Of a DNA stretch of 58,195 nt, positions 1 through 7,896 are shown piece by piece. Positions within the stretch are counted from its first letter, which is position 1, and each line of letters opens with the position of its first letter. A program made the translations under genes and the position numbers. Where the stretch lies: contig JANQMT010000050.1 in assembly GCA_028279945.1 (NCBI GenBank), forward strand, positions 1 to 58,195, read 5' to 3'. The DNA comes from JAKSCF01 sp028279945. Its GTDB lineage: Bacteria; Bacillota; Clostridia; Peptostreptococcales; JAAYPU01. A model generated the notes under the pieces. That model saw nothing but the letters and a program-made list of their open reading frames with translations. It did not search any database and was not told the origin of the DNA.

Positions 1-124
1 GGATTATGAAAAGATAGAAAATAGTGTACAAGCCATTACGCCTGTACCTGGAGGCGTTGGAACAGTGACATCAACCATTTTACTAAAACATGTTATGGAT
101 GCACTTGAACGATTAGAGAATTAA
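1..124 (+). CDS. folD: FolD C-terminus (partial): methylenetetrahydrofolate dehydrogenase/cyclohydrolase
   Basis: The window opens inside a reading frame (first full codon at base 2) that ends with TAA at 122-124. The 40 visible residues contain TPVPGGVGTVTS followed by a helix TILLKHVMDALE. This is the conserved C-terminal signature of bifunctional FolD, which interconverts methylene-THF, methenyl-THF and formyl-THF in cytosolic one-carbon metabolism. FolD proteins usually have P-M or P-V after GGVG; here it is TV, a small variation. The start and catalytic residues lie outside the window. An inverted repeat follows the stop codon. Confidence 0.85.
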   Translation, partial: DYEKIENSVQAITPVPGGVGTVTSTILLKHVMDALERLEN

Positions 125-138
125 TCAAAAGTATTAAT

Positions 139-179
139 TTTTCAAGTAAAATAAGGTTTTTTTCTTTTTTACTTGAAAA
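139..179 (+). terminator. Long A/T-rich inverted repeat after folD, overlapping the rpsF -35 box
   Basis: TTTTCAAGTAAAA (139-151) is perfectly complementary to TTTTACTTGAAAA (167-179), giving a 13-bp stem with a 15-nt loop. The loop carries a T-rich run, but no clean T tract follows the 3' arm. It could end folD transcription. The 3' arm also contains the TTGAAA hexamer of the rpsF promoter, so it may have a second role there. Confidence 0.45.
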
Positions 180-200
180 TACTATGGGTTATGATATAAT
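173..200 (+). promoter_or_regulatory. Probable sigma-A promoter of rpsF-ssb-rpsR
   Basis: TTGAAA at 173-178 and a perfect TATAAT at 195-200 are separated by 16 bp, about 70 bp upstream of the rpsF start. Transcription would begin near 207 and give a leader of about 60 nt that carries the hairpin at 218-260. Confidence 0.6.
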
Positions 201-217
201 TATACGGCATATGTATG

Positions 218-260
218 CTCTCTGCTCTGTGTATATACAGAGCCATTAGTCCATAGGGAG
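218..260 (+). promoter_or_regulatory. rpsF leader structure, candidate S6:S18 autoregulatory element
   Basis: GCTCTGT (224-230) pairs with ACAGAGC (237-243). The flanking CTCTCT (218-223) can pair with AGGGAG (255-260), which is part of the ribosome-binding site. An 11-nt bulge (244-254) remains on the 3' side. Two stacked stems with a one-sided bulge in an rpsF leader resemble the known S6:S18-binding mRNA element. The conserved CCG of that element is not obvious here (the bulge has CCA), so the assignment is tentative. Confidence 0.4.
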
Positions 261-269
261 GTGAAACGA

Positions 270-560
270 ATGAAAAAATACGAACTTTTGTTTATTGTTG
301 ATTCTGTATTAGAAGATGACAAAAAAGAAGCTGCGGTAGAAATGGTTAAGGAAACAATTTCTGCTGACGGTGAAGTTGAAAACGTGGATGTATGGGGAAA
401 CAAAAAATTAGCGTACCCAATTAATAAGAAAAATGAAGGTTATTATGTATTAATAAACTTTAAAGCATCCAAAGATCTTCCAAAAGAATTAAACAGAAAA
501 CTTAGAATTTCTGACAGTATTTTGAGATATCTAATCGTTGACAAAGAAGAAAAAAAATAA
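270..560 (+). CDS. rpsF: 30S ribosomal protein S6
   Basis: The 96-residue product begins MKKYELLFIVDS and contains WGNKKLAYPI and the RYLIVDKEE ending typical of S6, which binds 16S rRNA as a heterodimer with S18. The ATG at 270 was chosen because AGGGAGGTG (255-263) lies at ideal distance; an in-frame GTG at 261 is inside that ribosome-binding site. It is first in the conserved rpsF-ssb-rpsR cluster, 15 bp before ssb. Its leader may be autoregulated. Confidence 0.97.
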   Translation: MKKYELLFIVDSVLEDDKKEAAVEMVKETISADGEVENVDVWGNKKLAYPINKKNEGYYVLINFKASKDLPKELNRKLRISDSILRYLIVDKEEKK

Positions 561-575
561 AGGGTGGAGGATTAG

Positions 576-1001
576 ATGAATAGTGTAATATTAATTGGTA
601 GATTGACAAAAGATCCTGAACTTAGATATATAGCAGAAAGCGGTAAGGCAGTTGCTACATTTACGCTTGCTGTAAACAGACCGTTTTCAAAAGAGGATAA
701 GGCTGATTTTTTCAGAGTAGTTGTTTTTGGAAAATCTGCTGAAAATTGTGCTAACTTCATTACAAAAGGAAGACTAGTTGGTGTTCAGGGGAGATTACAA
801 AACAATAACTACGAAACTCAGGCTGGTGAAAAAAGGTATACAACAGAAATTATTGCAGATCGGGTAGAATTTTTGGAATCAAGAAATGCACAAGCACAAC
901 GTAGTGAGCAACGAAATAATTCACCAAGTCCAAGTCCAAATTCTGGTTTACCAGAAGGTTTTCAAGCATTAGATGACGATGATGATGAAATACCTTTCTA
1001 G
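576..1001 (+). CDS. ssb: Single-stranded DNA-binding protein
   Basis: This is a 141-residue SSB. An N-terminal OB fold (about residues 1-105) starts MNSVILIGRLTKDPEL and contains FFRVVVFGKSAENC. It is followed by a short Ser/Pro/Asn/Gln-rich linker and the acidic tip DDDDDEIPF. The tip docks repair and replication proteins; the OB fold protects single-stranded DNA as a tetramer. A strong GGTGGAGG site precedes the ATG. The position between rpsF and rpsR marks it as the main housekeeping SSB. Confidence 0.97.
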   Translation: MNSVILIGRLTKDPELRYIAESGKAVATFTLAVNRPFSKEDKADFFRVVVFGKSAENCANFITKGRLVGVQGRLQNNNYETQAGEKRYTTEIIADRVEFLESRNAQAQRSEQRNNSPSPSPNSGLPEGFQALDDDDDEIPF

Positions 1002-1038
1002 ATAGATCAAGAAATCTGTGAGCAAGGAGGGAAATATC

Positions 1039-1260
1039 ATGAAAAGACGTATGAGAAAAAAGAAAGTATGTCAGTTCTGTGTTGAAAAGACAGATGCTAT
1101 AGATTATAAAGACATAGATAAATTAAAAAGATTTATAACAGATAGAGGTAAGATTTTACCTAAGAGAATAACTGGAACTTGTGCAGTACATCAAAGAGAA
1201 TTAACCAGATCCATTAAAAAGGCAAGAATGGTTGCTTTACTGCCTTTTACTCAAGATTAA
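1039..1260 (+). CDS. rpsR: 30S ribosomal protein S18
   Basis: The 73-residue basic protein contains CQFC near the start and TCAVHQRELTRSIKKAR, so it is the cysteine-containing (zinc-type) form of S18. S18 binds S6 on the small-subunit platform. The ATG at 1039 follows AAGGAGGGA at 1024-1032; an upstream in-frame GTG at 1018 precedes that site and is unlikely to be used. It ends the operon, with a terminator directly after the stop. Confidence 0.97.
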   Translation: MKRRMRKKKVCQFCVEKTDAIDYKDIDKLKRFITDRGKILPKRITGTCAVHQRELTRSIKKARMVALLPFTQD

Positions 1261-1264
1261 TCAT

Positions 1265-1292
1265 AAAAGAAGCGATTTTTCGCTTCTTTTTA
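1265..1292 (+). terminator. Intrinsic terminator of rpsF-ssb-rpsR
   Basis: AAGAAGCG (1267-1274) and CGCTTCTT (1281-1288) form an 8-bp stem with a 6-nt loop, and the T run begins in the 3' arm. Confidence 0.85.
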
Positions 1293-1355
1293 ATCATTTA
1301 AGACAAATATAACGGGAACAGGTTGACAAATTTTAAATCCATGAGGAGTGGTATC

Positions 1356-2321
1356 TTGAATATTAATAAAAACACAAAAGGACTTGTTGAAGCAGCTGTT
1401 TTAACAGCTGTTATATGTGTTTTAGCGATAGCCGGTATGTATATTCCATTACTTGGTATGGTGTTATTTATCGTACCCACACCACTAATAATTTTAGGAA
1501 AGAAATATGGTGTTAAGTATTCTTTCTTGTCATTGGTTGCTTCATCTTTAGTTATAATGAGTTTTTCAAGCCCTGCTATAGCTTTATTTGTTGTTGCATT
1601 TCCTGGGGTAATGGCAGTTGTTATTGGAATATTTATGCAAAAGAGACGTAAGCATGCTGTTGTTATTGCGGCAGGAACGATTACTAGTATTATTGCTACC
1701 GTTTTATCTATTTCATTGGCAACGCAATTAATGGGCATATCATTTGTAGAAAATATACAGGAAATGCTTAAGCAGTCAGCTGATATTCAAGAGTATATGT
1801 TTTCTTTAACCAATGCGGACAAAGAGACCATAGAAAAATCAAATAAAATGATGAATGAAATGCAGGAATTGGTTTTAATTATGATTCCTTCAGCCATTAT
1901 TGTTTCAGCTTTTATATCCAGTGTCATCAATTACTTTTTATCACTCTCTATTTTAAGAAGAACTGGCTATTCAATAGAACCTGTAACACCTTTTAAATAT
2001 TTTCGCTTATCAAGAAATACCATGAATGGACTGTTGGTTATTATGGTACTGTCTTTAATTGTTGTTCAGTTAAATATTGTTGATCAAGATACTTTAATGG
2101 CCAATTTATTTTTTCTTTATCAGCTTGTTTTTATTATTCAAGGCTTAGCGGTATTGGTTTATTACTTATCTTATTATAAAATCAATAAAATCTTTATGGT
2201 TTTGATTGGTGTTTTTCTGGCAATGAGTAGAGTAGGTATGAATTTGTTATTTGTTGTAGGCATTATAGATATGTTTTTAGATTTAAGAAAATATAAAAGT
2301 GAAAATGAATCAAATTATTAA
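1356..2321 (+). CDS. DUF2232 (YybS-like) polytopic membrane protein
   Basis: A very hydrophobic protein of about 321 residues. It has roughly eight membrane segments: a block of four to five in the first 130 residues, a charged cytoplasmic or external loop (about 140-175), then three or four more. Size, topology and position directly before gdpP-rplI-dnaB match the DUF2232/YybS family, whose function is unknown. I chose TTG at 1356 because GAGGAG (1343-1348) lies 7 nt upstream. An in-frame TTG at 1323 and an ATG at 1341 are possible but have weaker sites. Confidence 0.8.
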   Translation: MNINKNTKGLVEAAVLTAVICVLAIAGMYIPLLGMVLFIVPTPLIILGKKYGVKYSFLSLVASSLVIMSFSSPAIALFVVAFPGVMAVVIGIFMQKRRKHAVVIAAGTITSIIATVLSISLATQLMGISFVENIQEMLKQSADIQEYMFSLTNADKETIEKSNKMMNEMQELVLIMIPSAIIVSAFISSVINYFLSLSILRRTGYSIEPVTPFKYFRLSRNTMNGLLVIMVLSLIVVQLNIVDQDTLMANLFFLYQLVFIIQGLAVLVYYLSYYKINKIFMVLIGVFLAMSRVGMNLLFVVGIIDMFLDLRKYKSENESNY

Positions 2322-2365
2322 ATCATATGATATAATGACTATAGTTAATATAAGGTGGGAGTAAT

Positions 2366-4357
2366 ATGAGAAATAAAGTGTTAAAAGGGATACTTATGCC
2401 CAATACAAGAATCTATTTATGGACTTTGGCAGTATTCGTGGTTATCATTGCATTTTATAATTATCCTCTAGGTATAGTGGCGACATTACTTCTTTTGTAT
2501 ATGATTTTTTATAATTGGAAAATTGAACATGATAGAAAAAGATTGTGGACAGAGTACATTGAAAATATAACTGAAGAAATGGATGCTACATCCAGACAAG
2601 CGTTGATTAATTTACCCATACCACTAACGGTTATTGAAATTGATGGAACGGTTATTTGGTATAATTCAAAATTTGTAGAAGCAGCCAATCAAAAGGATTT
2701 ACTTAATAAAAATATTGAAGAGATTGTTCAAGGTCTCAAAGTAAAAGATTTTATTGGCAATGAAGACCAAGATGGTCAGATACAGGTAGTTCTTCAAGAT
2801 AAGATTTATAAAATCACCTATAATGTTGTTAAAAATACTGAAAGCAATAATTATAGTATCGTATTGTATTGGTATGAAATTACGAATTATGAAAACTTAA
2901 AAAATTTATATAATGATGAAAAAGCCATAGTGGGTTATATTCATATTGACAACTATGATGATGTCATTCAAAGCTCTTCAGCAGAGAAGCAGCCTTTATT
3001 AGCAGCAGAAATAGATAAGACCATTCGGCTATGGGCATCACGATTAAATGGATGCATAACCAAATATGATGATGATAAATATAGTATTGTTTTTGAAAAC
3101 AAACATTTAGAAAAATTAGAAACTAAAAAATTTATGATTTTAGATGAAATAAGAGAGTTAGAAACCGATTCTGATTTTCCGGCTACCCTTAGTATTGGGT
3201 TAGGTGTAGGTGGAAAGACCCCTGCGCAGCAAGCAGAATTTGCTGTAGCTGCTTTAGACTTAGCTTATGGAAGAGGCGGAGATCAAGCGGTTATAAAGAA
3301 AATTAATAAAATAGAGTATTATGGTGGTAAATCACAGGTTGTTGAGAAGAGAAATAAAGGCAAATCGAGAATTATGGCTCATGCATTGAGACAATTAATT
3401 GACCAATCGTCTAATGTGATTATTATGGGACACAAGTATCCTGATATGGACTGTTTTGGTGCTGCATTGGGTATATATAGAATGGCATTAAACAGAAATA
3501 AAGAAGTTAGTATCATACTGGAAGACGTCAATGATGGTATAGATATTTTATACGACATAGTAAAAAGTACCAATAATTATAATTTTATAACCAATGATAC
3601 GGCATTGGCCTTAGTAGAAAAAGATACACTTTTAGTAGTGGTAGATACGTATAGGCCAAGTTTTACTCAATGCCCTGAAGTTTTAAACCTGTCAGATAAA
3701 ATAGTGGTTATTGACCATCACAGAAAAATGGAAGAATATATTGATAATGCGGTACTATCCTATATGGAACCTTATGCCTCCTCTGCTTCAGAGTTGGTTA
3801 CAGAGATTCTTCAATATATGGGAGATAAAAAAGAAATTGAAAAAATAGAAGCAGAAGCTTTGCTTGCAGGTATCACGGTAGATACCAAGAATTTTTCTTT
3901 TAAAACCGGTGTTCGTACCTTTGAAGCGGCTTCATGGCTTCGAAGAATTGGTGCGGATACAACCAATGTCAAGCAATTGTTCCAAAGTGATATGGATAAT
4001 TTCATTGCTAAAGCAGAAATCATAAGAAACGCTCAAAAAGTAACAAAGACAACAGCATTATCAGTTAGTGATATACAATATCAGAGTGCAAATATTATTA
4101 TCGCTCAAGCAGCTGACGAATTATTAGAAATAAAAGGTATTACCACCTCTTTTGTTATAGGATTGAATAGTAAAGGTGAGGTCATTGTCAGTGCACGGTC
4201 ACTAGGGGATATTAACGTTCAAGTTATTATGGAAAAAATGGGTGGCGGCGGACATTTAACCATGGCAGGGATGCAATCAAATGCATCTATTGAACAAGTT
4301 GAAAGACAACTGATAGAGATTATCCAAGAATATGTAAAAGAAGGTGACGATACATGA
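2366..4357 (+). CDS. gdpP: Cyclic-di-AMP phosphodiesterase GdpP
   Basis: The 663-residue protein has the full GdpP layout: two N-terminal membrane helices (about 14-50), a PAS-like region (about 75-170), a degenerate GGDEF domain (about 175-310), then DHH and DHHA1 domains. Metal-binding motifs are visible: GHKYPDMD (about 355), VIDHH (about 447) and GGGGH (about 626). The family hydrolyses c-di-AMP to pApA and so influences potassium balance, osmotic stress and wall stress. A GGTGGGAG site precedes the ATG. The stop overlaps the start of rplI (ATGA), so the two are translationally coupled. Confidence 0.95.
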   Translation: MRNKVLKGILMPNTRIYLWTLAVFVVIIAFYNYPLGIVATLLLLYMIFYNWKIEHDRKRLWTEYIENITEEMDATSRQALINLPIPLTVIEIDGTVIWYNSKFVEAANQKDLLNKNIEEIVQGLKVKDFIGNEDQDGQIQVVLQDKIYKITYNVVKNTESNNYSIVLYWYEITNYENLKNLYNDEKAIVGYIHIDNYDDVIQSSSAEKQPLLAAEIDKTIRLWASRLNGCITKYDDDKYSIVFENKHLEKLETKKFMILDEIRELETDSDFPATLSIGLGVGGKTPAQQAEFAVAALDLAYGRGGDQAVIKKINKIEYYGGKSQVVEKRNKGKSRIMAHALRQLIDQSSNVIIMGHKYPDMDCFGAALGIYRMALNRNKEVSIILEDVNDGIDILYDIVKSTNNYNFITNDTALALVEKDTLLVVVDTYRPSFTQCPEVLNLSDKIVVIDHHRKMEEYIDNAVLSYMEPYASSASELVTEILQYMGDKKEIEKIEAEALLAGITVDTKNFSFKTGVRTFEAASWLRRIGADTTNVKQLFQSDMDNFIAKAEIIRNAQKVTKTTALSVSDIQYQSANIIIAQAADELLEIKGITTSFVIGLNSKGEVIVSARSLGDINVQVIMEKMGGGGHLTMAGMQSNASIEQVERQLIEIIQEYVKEGDDT

Positions 4358-4797
4358 AAGTGATACTGCTAAAAGATGTTAAAAAGCTTGGAAAAGTTGG
4401 AGATATTATTGATGCAAGCGATGGCTATGCAAGAAACTATCTTTTTCCCAGAGGTCTTGCAAAAGAAGCGTCAGATGGAAATTTAAAAGAATTAGGGAAG
4501 AAAAAAGCAGCAGAAGAAAAGAAAAGAAATGAGGAAAAGCAAGAAGCACAAGAATTAGCCGATAAAATTTCTAAAGTTGATGTAAAGATAGTAACCAAAG
4601 GAGGAGACGGCGGCCGATTATTTGGTTCTATTACTTCTAAAGACATTGCTGAAGCGTTAAAAGAGCAGCATAAAATTGATGTAGATAAAAAGAAAATTCA
4701 ATTAAATCAACCGATAAAACAAACAGGAGCTTTTGTATTAGATATTAAAGTATATCCTGAAGTAGTAGCTCAACTAAAAGTAGAGGTATCCATATAA
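4354..4797 (+). CDS. rplI: 50S ribosomal protein L9
   Basis: The 147-residue product has the L9 N-terminal signature MKVILLKDVKKLGKVGDIIDASDGYARNYL in slightly shortened reading (key part VKKLGKVGDI...GYARNYLFP). A long charged connecting helix (about 45-75) and a C-terminal rRNA-binding domain with GGRLFGSIT follow. It starts inside the last codons of gdpP. L9 sits at the base of the L1 stalk. The order gdpP-rplI-dnaB is conserved in Firmicutes. Confidence 0.97.
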   Translation: MKVILLKDVKKLGKVGDIIDASDGYARNYLFPRGLAKEASDGNLKELGKKKAAEEKKRNEEKQEAQELADKISKVDVKIVTKGGDGGRLFGSITSKDIAEALKEQHKIDVDKKKIQLNQPIKQTGAFVLDIKVYPEVVAQLKVEVSI

Positions 4798-4835
4798 TTG
4801 TAAAGATAATATAATTTGCTTTGGGAGTGAATGGG

Positions 4836-6173
4836 ATGGGCAATACGGAAAGAATACCTCCGCATAATTTAGATGCAGAGAAATCAGTGTTGGGCTCAAT
4901 TATACTAGATAAAGAGGCGCTGATAGAAGTATTAGAGGTACTAAAATCCGATGATTTTTACAGCCAGATGCATAAAATAATATATGAAGCCATACGAGAA
5001 CTGTATCAGCACAGCGAACCGGTTGATATTCTTACGCTTTCAGAAGTACTTAAAAAAGATAAGACACTGGAAATGGTAGGCGGTAGAGCTTATTTAGGGC
5101 ATCTGTCTTCTACTGTACCATCTACTTCTAATGTAGGGTATTATGCGAAAATTGTTGAAGAAAAAGCAGTTTTAAGAAGGCTTATTGATGCTGCCTCACA
5201 AATTACAGATAAAGGATATCAAGAAAAGATAGAGCCCAATGCAATATTAGATTTTGCAGAGCAGAAAATCTTTGAAATTTCTCAAAAAAGGGAAAAGAAG
5301 GGGTTTACTGCTATAAAAGATGTGTTATGGGAAAACCTAAAATCAATAGATGAAGTGTCTAAAATGGATGGCAGCATAACAGGTTTGACTACTGGGTTTG
5401 CTGATGTCAATGCTAAGACATCAGGTTTGCAAAAATCAGATCTTGTTATGATAGCTGCACGACCTAGTATGGGAAAAACAGCTTTTTGTTTAAATGTTGC
5501 TCATAATGCAGCGACTAAGGGAAAAGGCTCTGTGGCAATATTTAGTCTTGAGATGTCTAAGGAACAACTGTCACAACGTTTATTAAGTGCCGAAGCAATG
5601 GTTACCATTCAAAAAATAAGAAATGGCGGCCTAAGTTCCAGCGAGTGGGATAAAATATATATGGCTATAGATGTTTTGTCAAATGCTAAAATATTCATTG
5701 ATGATACGCCAGGTATAACCAGTCTTGAGATAAAAAATAAGTGTAGAAGATTAAAGGCAGAAAAAGGATTAGATTTAATTATTATTGACTATTTGCAACT
5801 CATGTCTGCTGATGGAAAAGCAGAGAATAGACAGCAGGAAATTTCTACAATCTCTCGTTCCCTAAAGAATTTAGCAAGAGAAATGGATTGTCCTTTGGTA
5901 GCATTATCACAACTCTCTCGTGCACCGGAGATGAGAGCAGATCATCGACCCATTTTATCAGACTTGAGAGAATCCGGTTCCATAGAGCAAGATGCAGATG
6001 TGGTCATGTTTTTGTATCGCGATGAATATTATAATCCTGACACAACTGAAAAACCAGGTATTTGTGAACTGATTATTGCAAAGCAAAGAAATGGTCCAAC
6101 AGGAACCGTTGAAATGGCCTGGAGAGGCGAATATACTAAATTTGTAGATGCTTATAGAGGGGGAGAGGGATAG
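4836..6173 (+). CDS. dnaB: Replicative DNA helicase DnaB (DnaC of Bacillus)
   Basis: The hexameric fork helicase, about 445 residues. The N-terminal domain begins PPHNLDAEKSVLGS. The RecA-like C-terminal domain has Walker A ARPSMGKTAF (about 208-217), Walker B LIIIDYLQLMS, and the LSDLRESGSIEQDADVV and QRNGPTG motifs. There is no intein. I prefer ATG 4836 because GGGAG (4823-4827) lies 8 nt upstream; TTG 4821 and GTG 4827 are in-frame alternatives. The helicase loader that should partner it may be altered in this window (see the DnaD-like gene). Confidence 0.96.
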   Translation: MGNTERIPPHNLDAEKSVLGSIILDKEALIEVLEVLKSDDFYSQMHKIIYEAIRELYQHSEPVDILTLSEVLKKDKTLEMVGGRAYLGHLSSTVPSTSNVGYYAKIVEEKAVLRRLIDAASQITDKGYQEKIEPNAILDFAEQKIFEISQKREKKGFTAIKDVLWENLKSIDEVSKMDGSITGLTTGFADVNAKTSGLQKSDLVMIAARPSMGKTAFCLNVAHNAATKGKGSVAIFSLEMSKEQLSQRLLSAEAMVTIQKIRNGGLSSSEWDKIYMAIDVLSNAKIFIDDTPGITSLEIKNKCRRLKAEKGLDLIIIDYLQLMSADGKAENRQQEISTISRSLKNLAREMDCPLVALSQLSRAPEMRADHRPILSDLRESGSIEQDADVVMFLYRDEYYNPDTTEKPGICELIIAKQRNGPTGTVEMAWRGEYTKFVDAYRGGEG

Positions 6174-6178
6174 AGATT

Positions 6179-6382
6179 ATGAAAGAAATTACAGGAAATA
6201 TGTTAATCAGTGATATCATTGAAATGGATATTGCTGTCGTTGATATTTTATTAAAACACGGGATGAATTGCTTAGGTTGTCCTGCCTGTAATAGTGAAAG
6301 TCTTGCAGAAGCCGTACACGGACATGGAGCAAATTTAGAGTTAATAGTAACTGAACTCAACGATTATTTTAGAAATAAATGA
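6179..6382 (+). CDS. DUF1858 domain protein
   Basis: A 67-residue cytoplasmic protein. ISDIIEMD...VVDILLKHGMNCLGCPA is characteristic of the small DUF1858 family, also seen as the N-terminal domain of ScdA-type iron-sulfur repair proteins and next to hybrid-cluster proteins. The CLGC pair is conserved in that family and may bind a metal or cluster, but no activity is established. It begins 5 bp after dnaB, using the GGGGGAGAGGG at the end of dnaB as ribosome-binding site, and precedes purA in the same direction. Confidence 0.85.
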   Translation: MKEITGNMLISDIIEMDIAVVDILLKHGMNCLGCPACNSESLAEAVHGHGANLELIVTELNDYFRNK

Positions 6383-6412
6383 AATAAATAATATAGAAAG
6401 CAGGTGTTTCTA

Positions 6413-7696
6413 ATGCCAAGTTTAGTCATAGTAGGGACCCAATGGGGCGATGAGGGAAAAGGAAAAATTATTGATTATCTTGCTAAAGAAGCAGATATGG
6501 TTGTCAGAGGACAGGGCGGAAACAATGCGGGTCATACGGTAGTTGTCGGAGACAAAAAGTATGCTTTGCATCTTATTCCATCAGGTGTTTTATATGATAA
6601 TAAAAAAAATATAATTGGGAATGGTGTGGTTCTTGATCCGGAAGGGTTTCTTGGAGAACTCGAAAAATTAAAATCAGAAGGCATTGATACAAACAATATT
6701 GTCATTAGTGACCGAGCGCACATTGTTTTTCCATATCATAAGGTAATCGATGCGTTATCGGAATCCAAAAGAGGCGATAAAAAAATAGGAACCACTAAAA
6801 AAGGCATTGGGCCTTGCTATATGGATAAGATTGAAAGAACAGGAATTAGAGCATGTGATTTATTGGAAAAAGAAAGTTTTATTGCTAAAGCATCCCAACA
6901 AATAGAAAAAAAGAATATGATCATAGAGAAAATATATGACGGCGAAAAGCTGGACAAAGATCTTATTATTGGTCAGTACTTGGACTATGCTGAAAAACTA
7001 AGACCATTTATAAAGGATACAACGGTTATTGTCTATGATGCTCTAAAAAAAGGTGAAAAAGTATTATTTGAAGGTGCACAAGGAACACTATTAGATATTG
7101 ATTTAGGCACATACCCATACGTAACCAGTTCTCATCCAACATCAGGTGGATTTACTGTGGGAGCAGGAATTGGGCCAACTATGATAGAGGAAGTGCTGGG
7201 TATATCCAAAGCCTATACGACTCGGGTAGGGAAAGGTCCTTTTGTTACAGAAGAAGATAATGAAACTGGAGATAAAATTAGAATTGCAGGACATGAATTT
7301 GGTACGACTACAGGAAGACCAAGGCGTTGTGGCTGGTTCGATGCTGTCATTGTTAAATATGCGGTAAGAACCAATGGCATTACCGCATTATCTTTAATGC
7401 TGTTAGACGTGTTATCCGGTTTTGACACCATAAAAATATGTACGGCATATGAGTATAATGGACAAATAATAGAGCATTTTCCTGCAAGTCTGGAAGTTCT
7501 TGAAAAATGTAAACCAATTTACACAGAAATAAAAGGATGGTCTGAAGATATTACGGCGTGTACAAGCTATGAAGAATTGCCACAAAATACGAAAGAATAT
7601 ATAAAAGCATTAGAAGATGCAGTAGAAGTACCGGTAAAAATAATATCTGTAGGGCCAAAAAGAAGTCAAACCATTATTCGTGAAAAAATATTTTAA
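6413..7696 (+). CDS. purA: Adenylosuccinate synthetase
   Basis: A complete PurA of 427 residues. It makes adenylosuccinate from IMP, aspartate and GTP, the first committed step to AMP. Visible are the N-terminal loop QWGDEGKGK with catalytic Asp13, NNAGHTVV with the catalytic His, GTTKKGIGPCY, and the C-terminal TTGRPRRCGWFD. ATG 6413 follows GCAGGTG with good spacing; an in-frame GTG at 6404 overlaps that site. It ends on its own terminator, whose stem begins at the stop codon. Confidence 0.97.
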   Translation: MPSLVIVGTQWGDEGKGKIIDYLAKEADMVVRGQGGNNAGHTVVVGDKKYALHLIPSGVLYDNKKNIIGNGVVLDPEGFLGELEKLKSEGIDTNNIVISDRAHIVFPYHKVIDALSESKRGDKKIGTTKKGIGPCYMDKIERTGIRACDLLEKESFIAKASQQIEKKNMIIEKIYDGEKLDKDLIIGQYLDYAEKLRPFIKDTTVIVYDALKKGEKVLFEGAQGTLLDIDLGTYPYVTSSHPTSGGFTVGAGIGPTMIEEVLGISKAYTTRVGKGPFVTEEDNETGDKIRIAGHEFGTTTGRPRRCGWFDAVIVKYAVRTNGITALSLMLLDVLSGFDTIKICTAYEYNGQIIEHFPASLEVLEKCKPIYTEIKGWSEDITACTSYEELPQNTKEYIKALEDAVEVPVKIISVGPKRSQTIIREKIF

Positions 7697-7719
7697 GGCG
7701 TATGTAATACGCCTTTTTA
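7695..7719 (+). terminator. purA intrinsic terminator
   Basis: AAGGCGTAT (7695-7703) and ATACGCCTT (7707-7715) form a 9-bp stem with a 3-nt loop followed by Ts. The first arm uses the last two bases of the purA stop codon. Confidence 0.85.
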
Positions 7720-7723
7720 ATTT

Positions 7724-7866
7724 AGGAAAGCTTTGTTCTAAAAGCATATGGAACAATTGATAGGGAATATTGTCATTTATGCTGTCTCTAGCTGTGCTGT
7801 TAATATGATTAACCATCAAGGTTGTACCCTCTTGACCTAGCAAATCAAAAGACTTACTAATACTAT
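7724..7866 (-). pseudogene. IS30-family transposase remnant (C-terminal scrap)
   Basis: Reading the minus strand from about 7866 gives KSFDLLGQEGTTLMVNHINS, then TARDSINDNIPYQLFHML. This fits the IS30-family transposase C-terminal region, where KSFD..TQED..LMMNHINSYAR..LNDKTPYE is typical. Only about 45 codons remain. There is no upstream transposase body, the frame runs out into the purA terminator, and no inverted-repeat ends are visible. It is a dead relic. The call rests on motif recognition and should be checked by homology search. Confidence 0.6.
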
Positions 7867-7896
7867 TATTTATTCAAAATGAAAGGAAGTTTTTGT

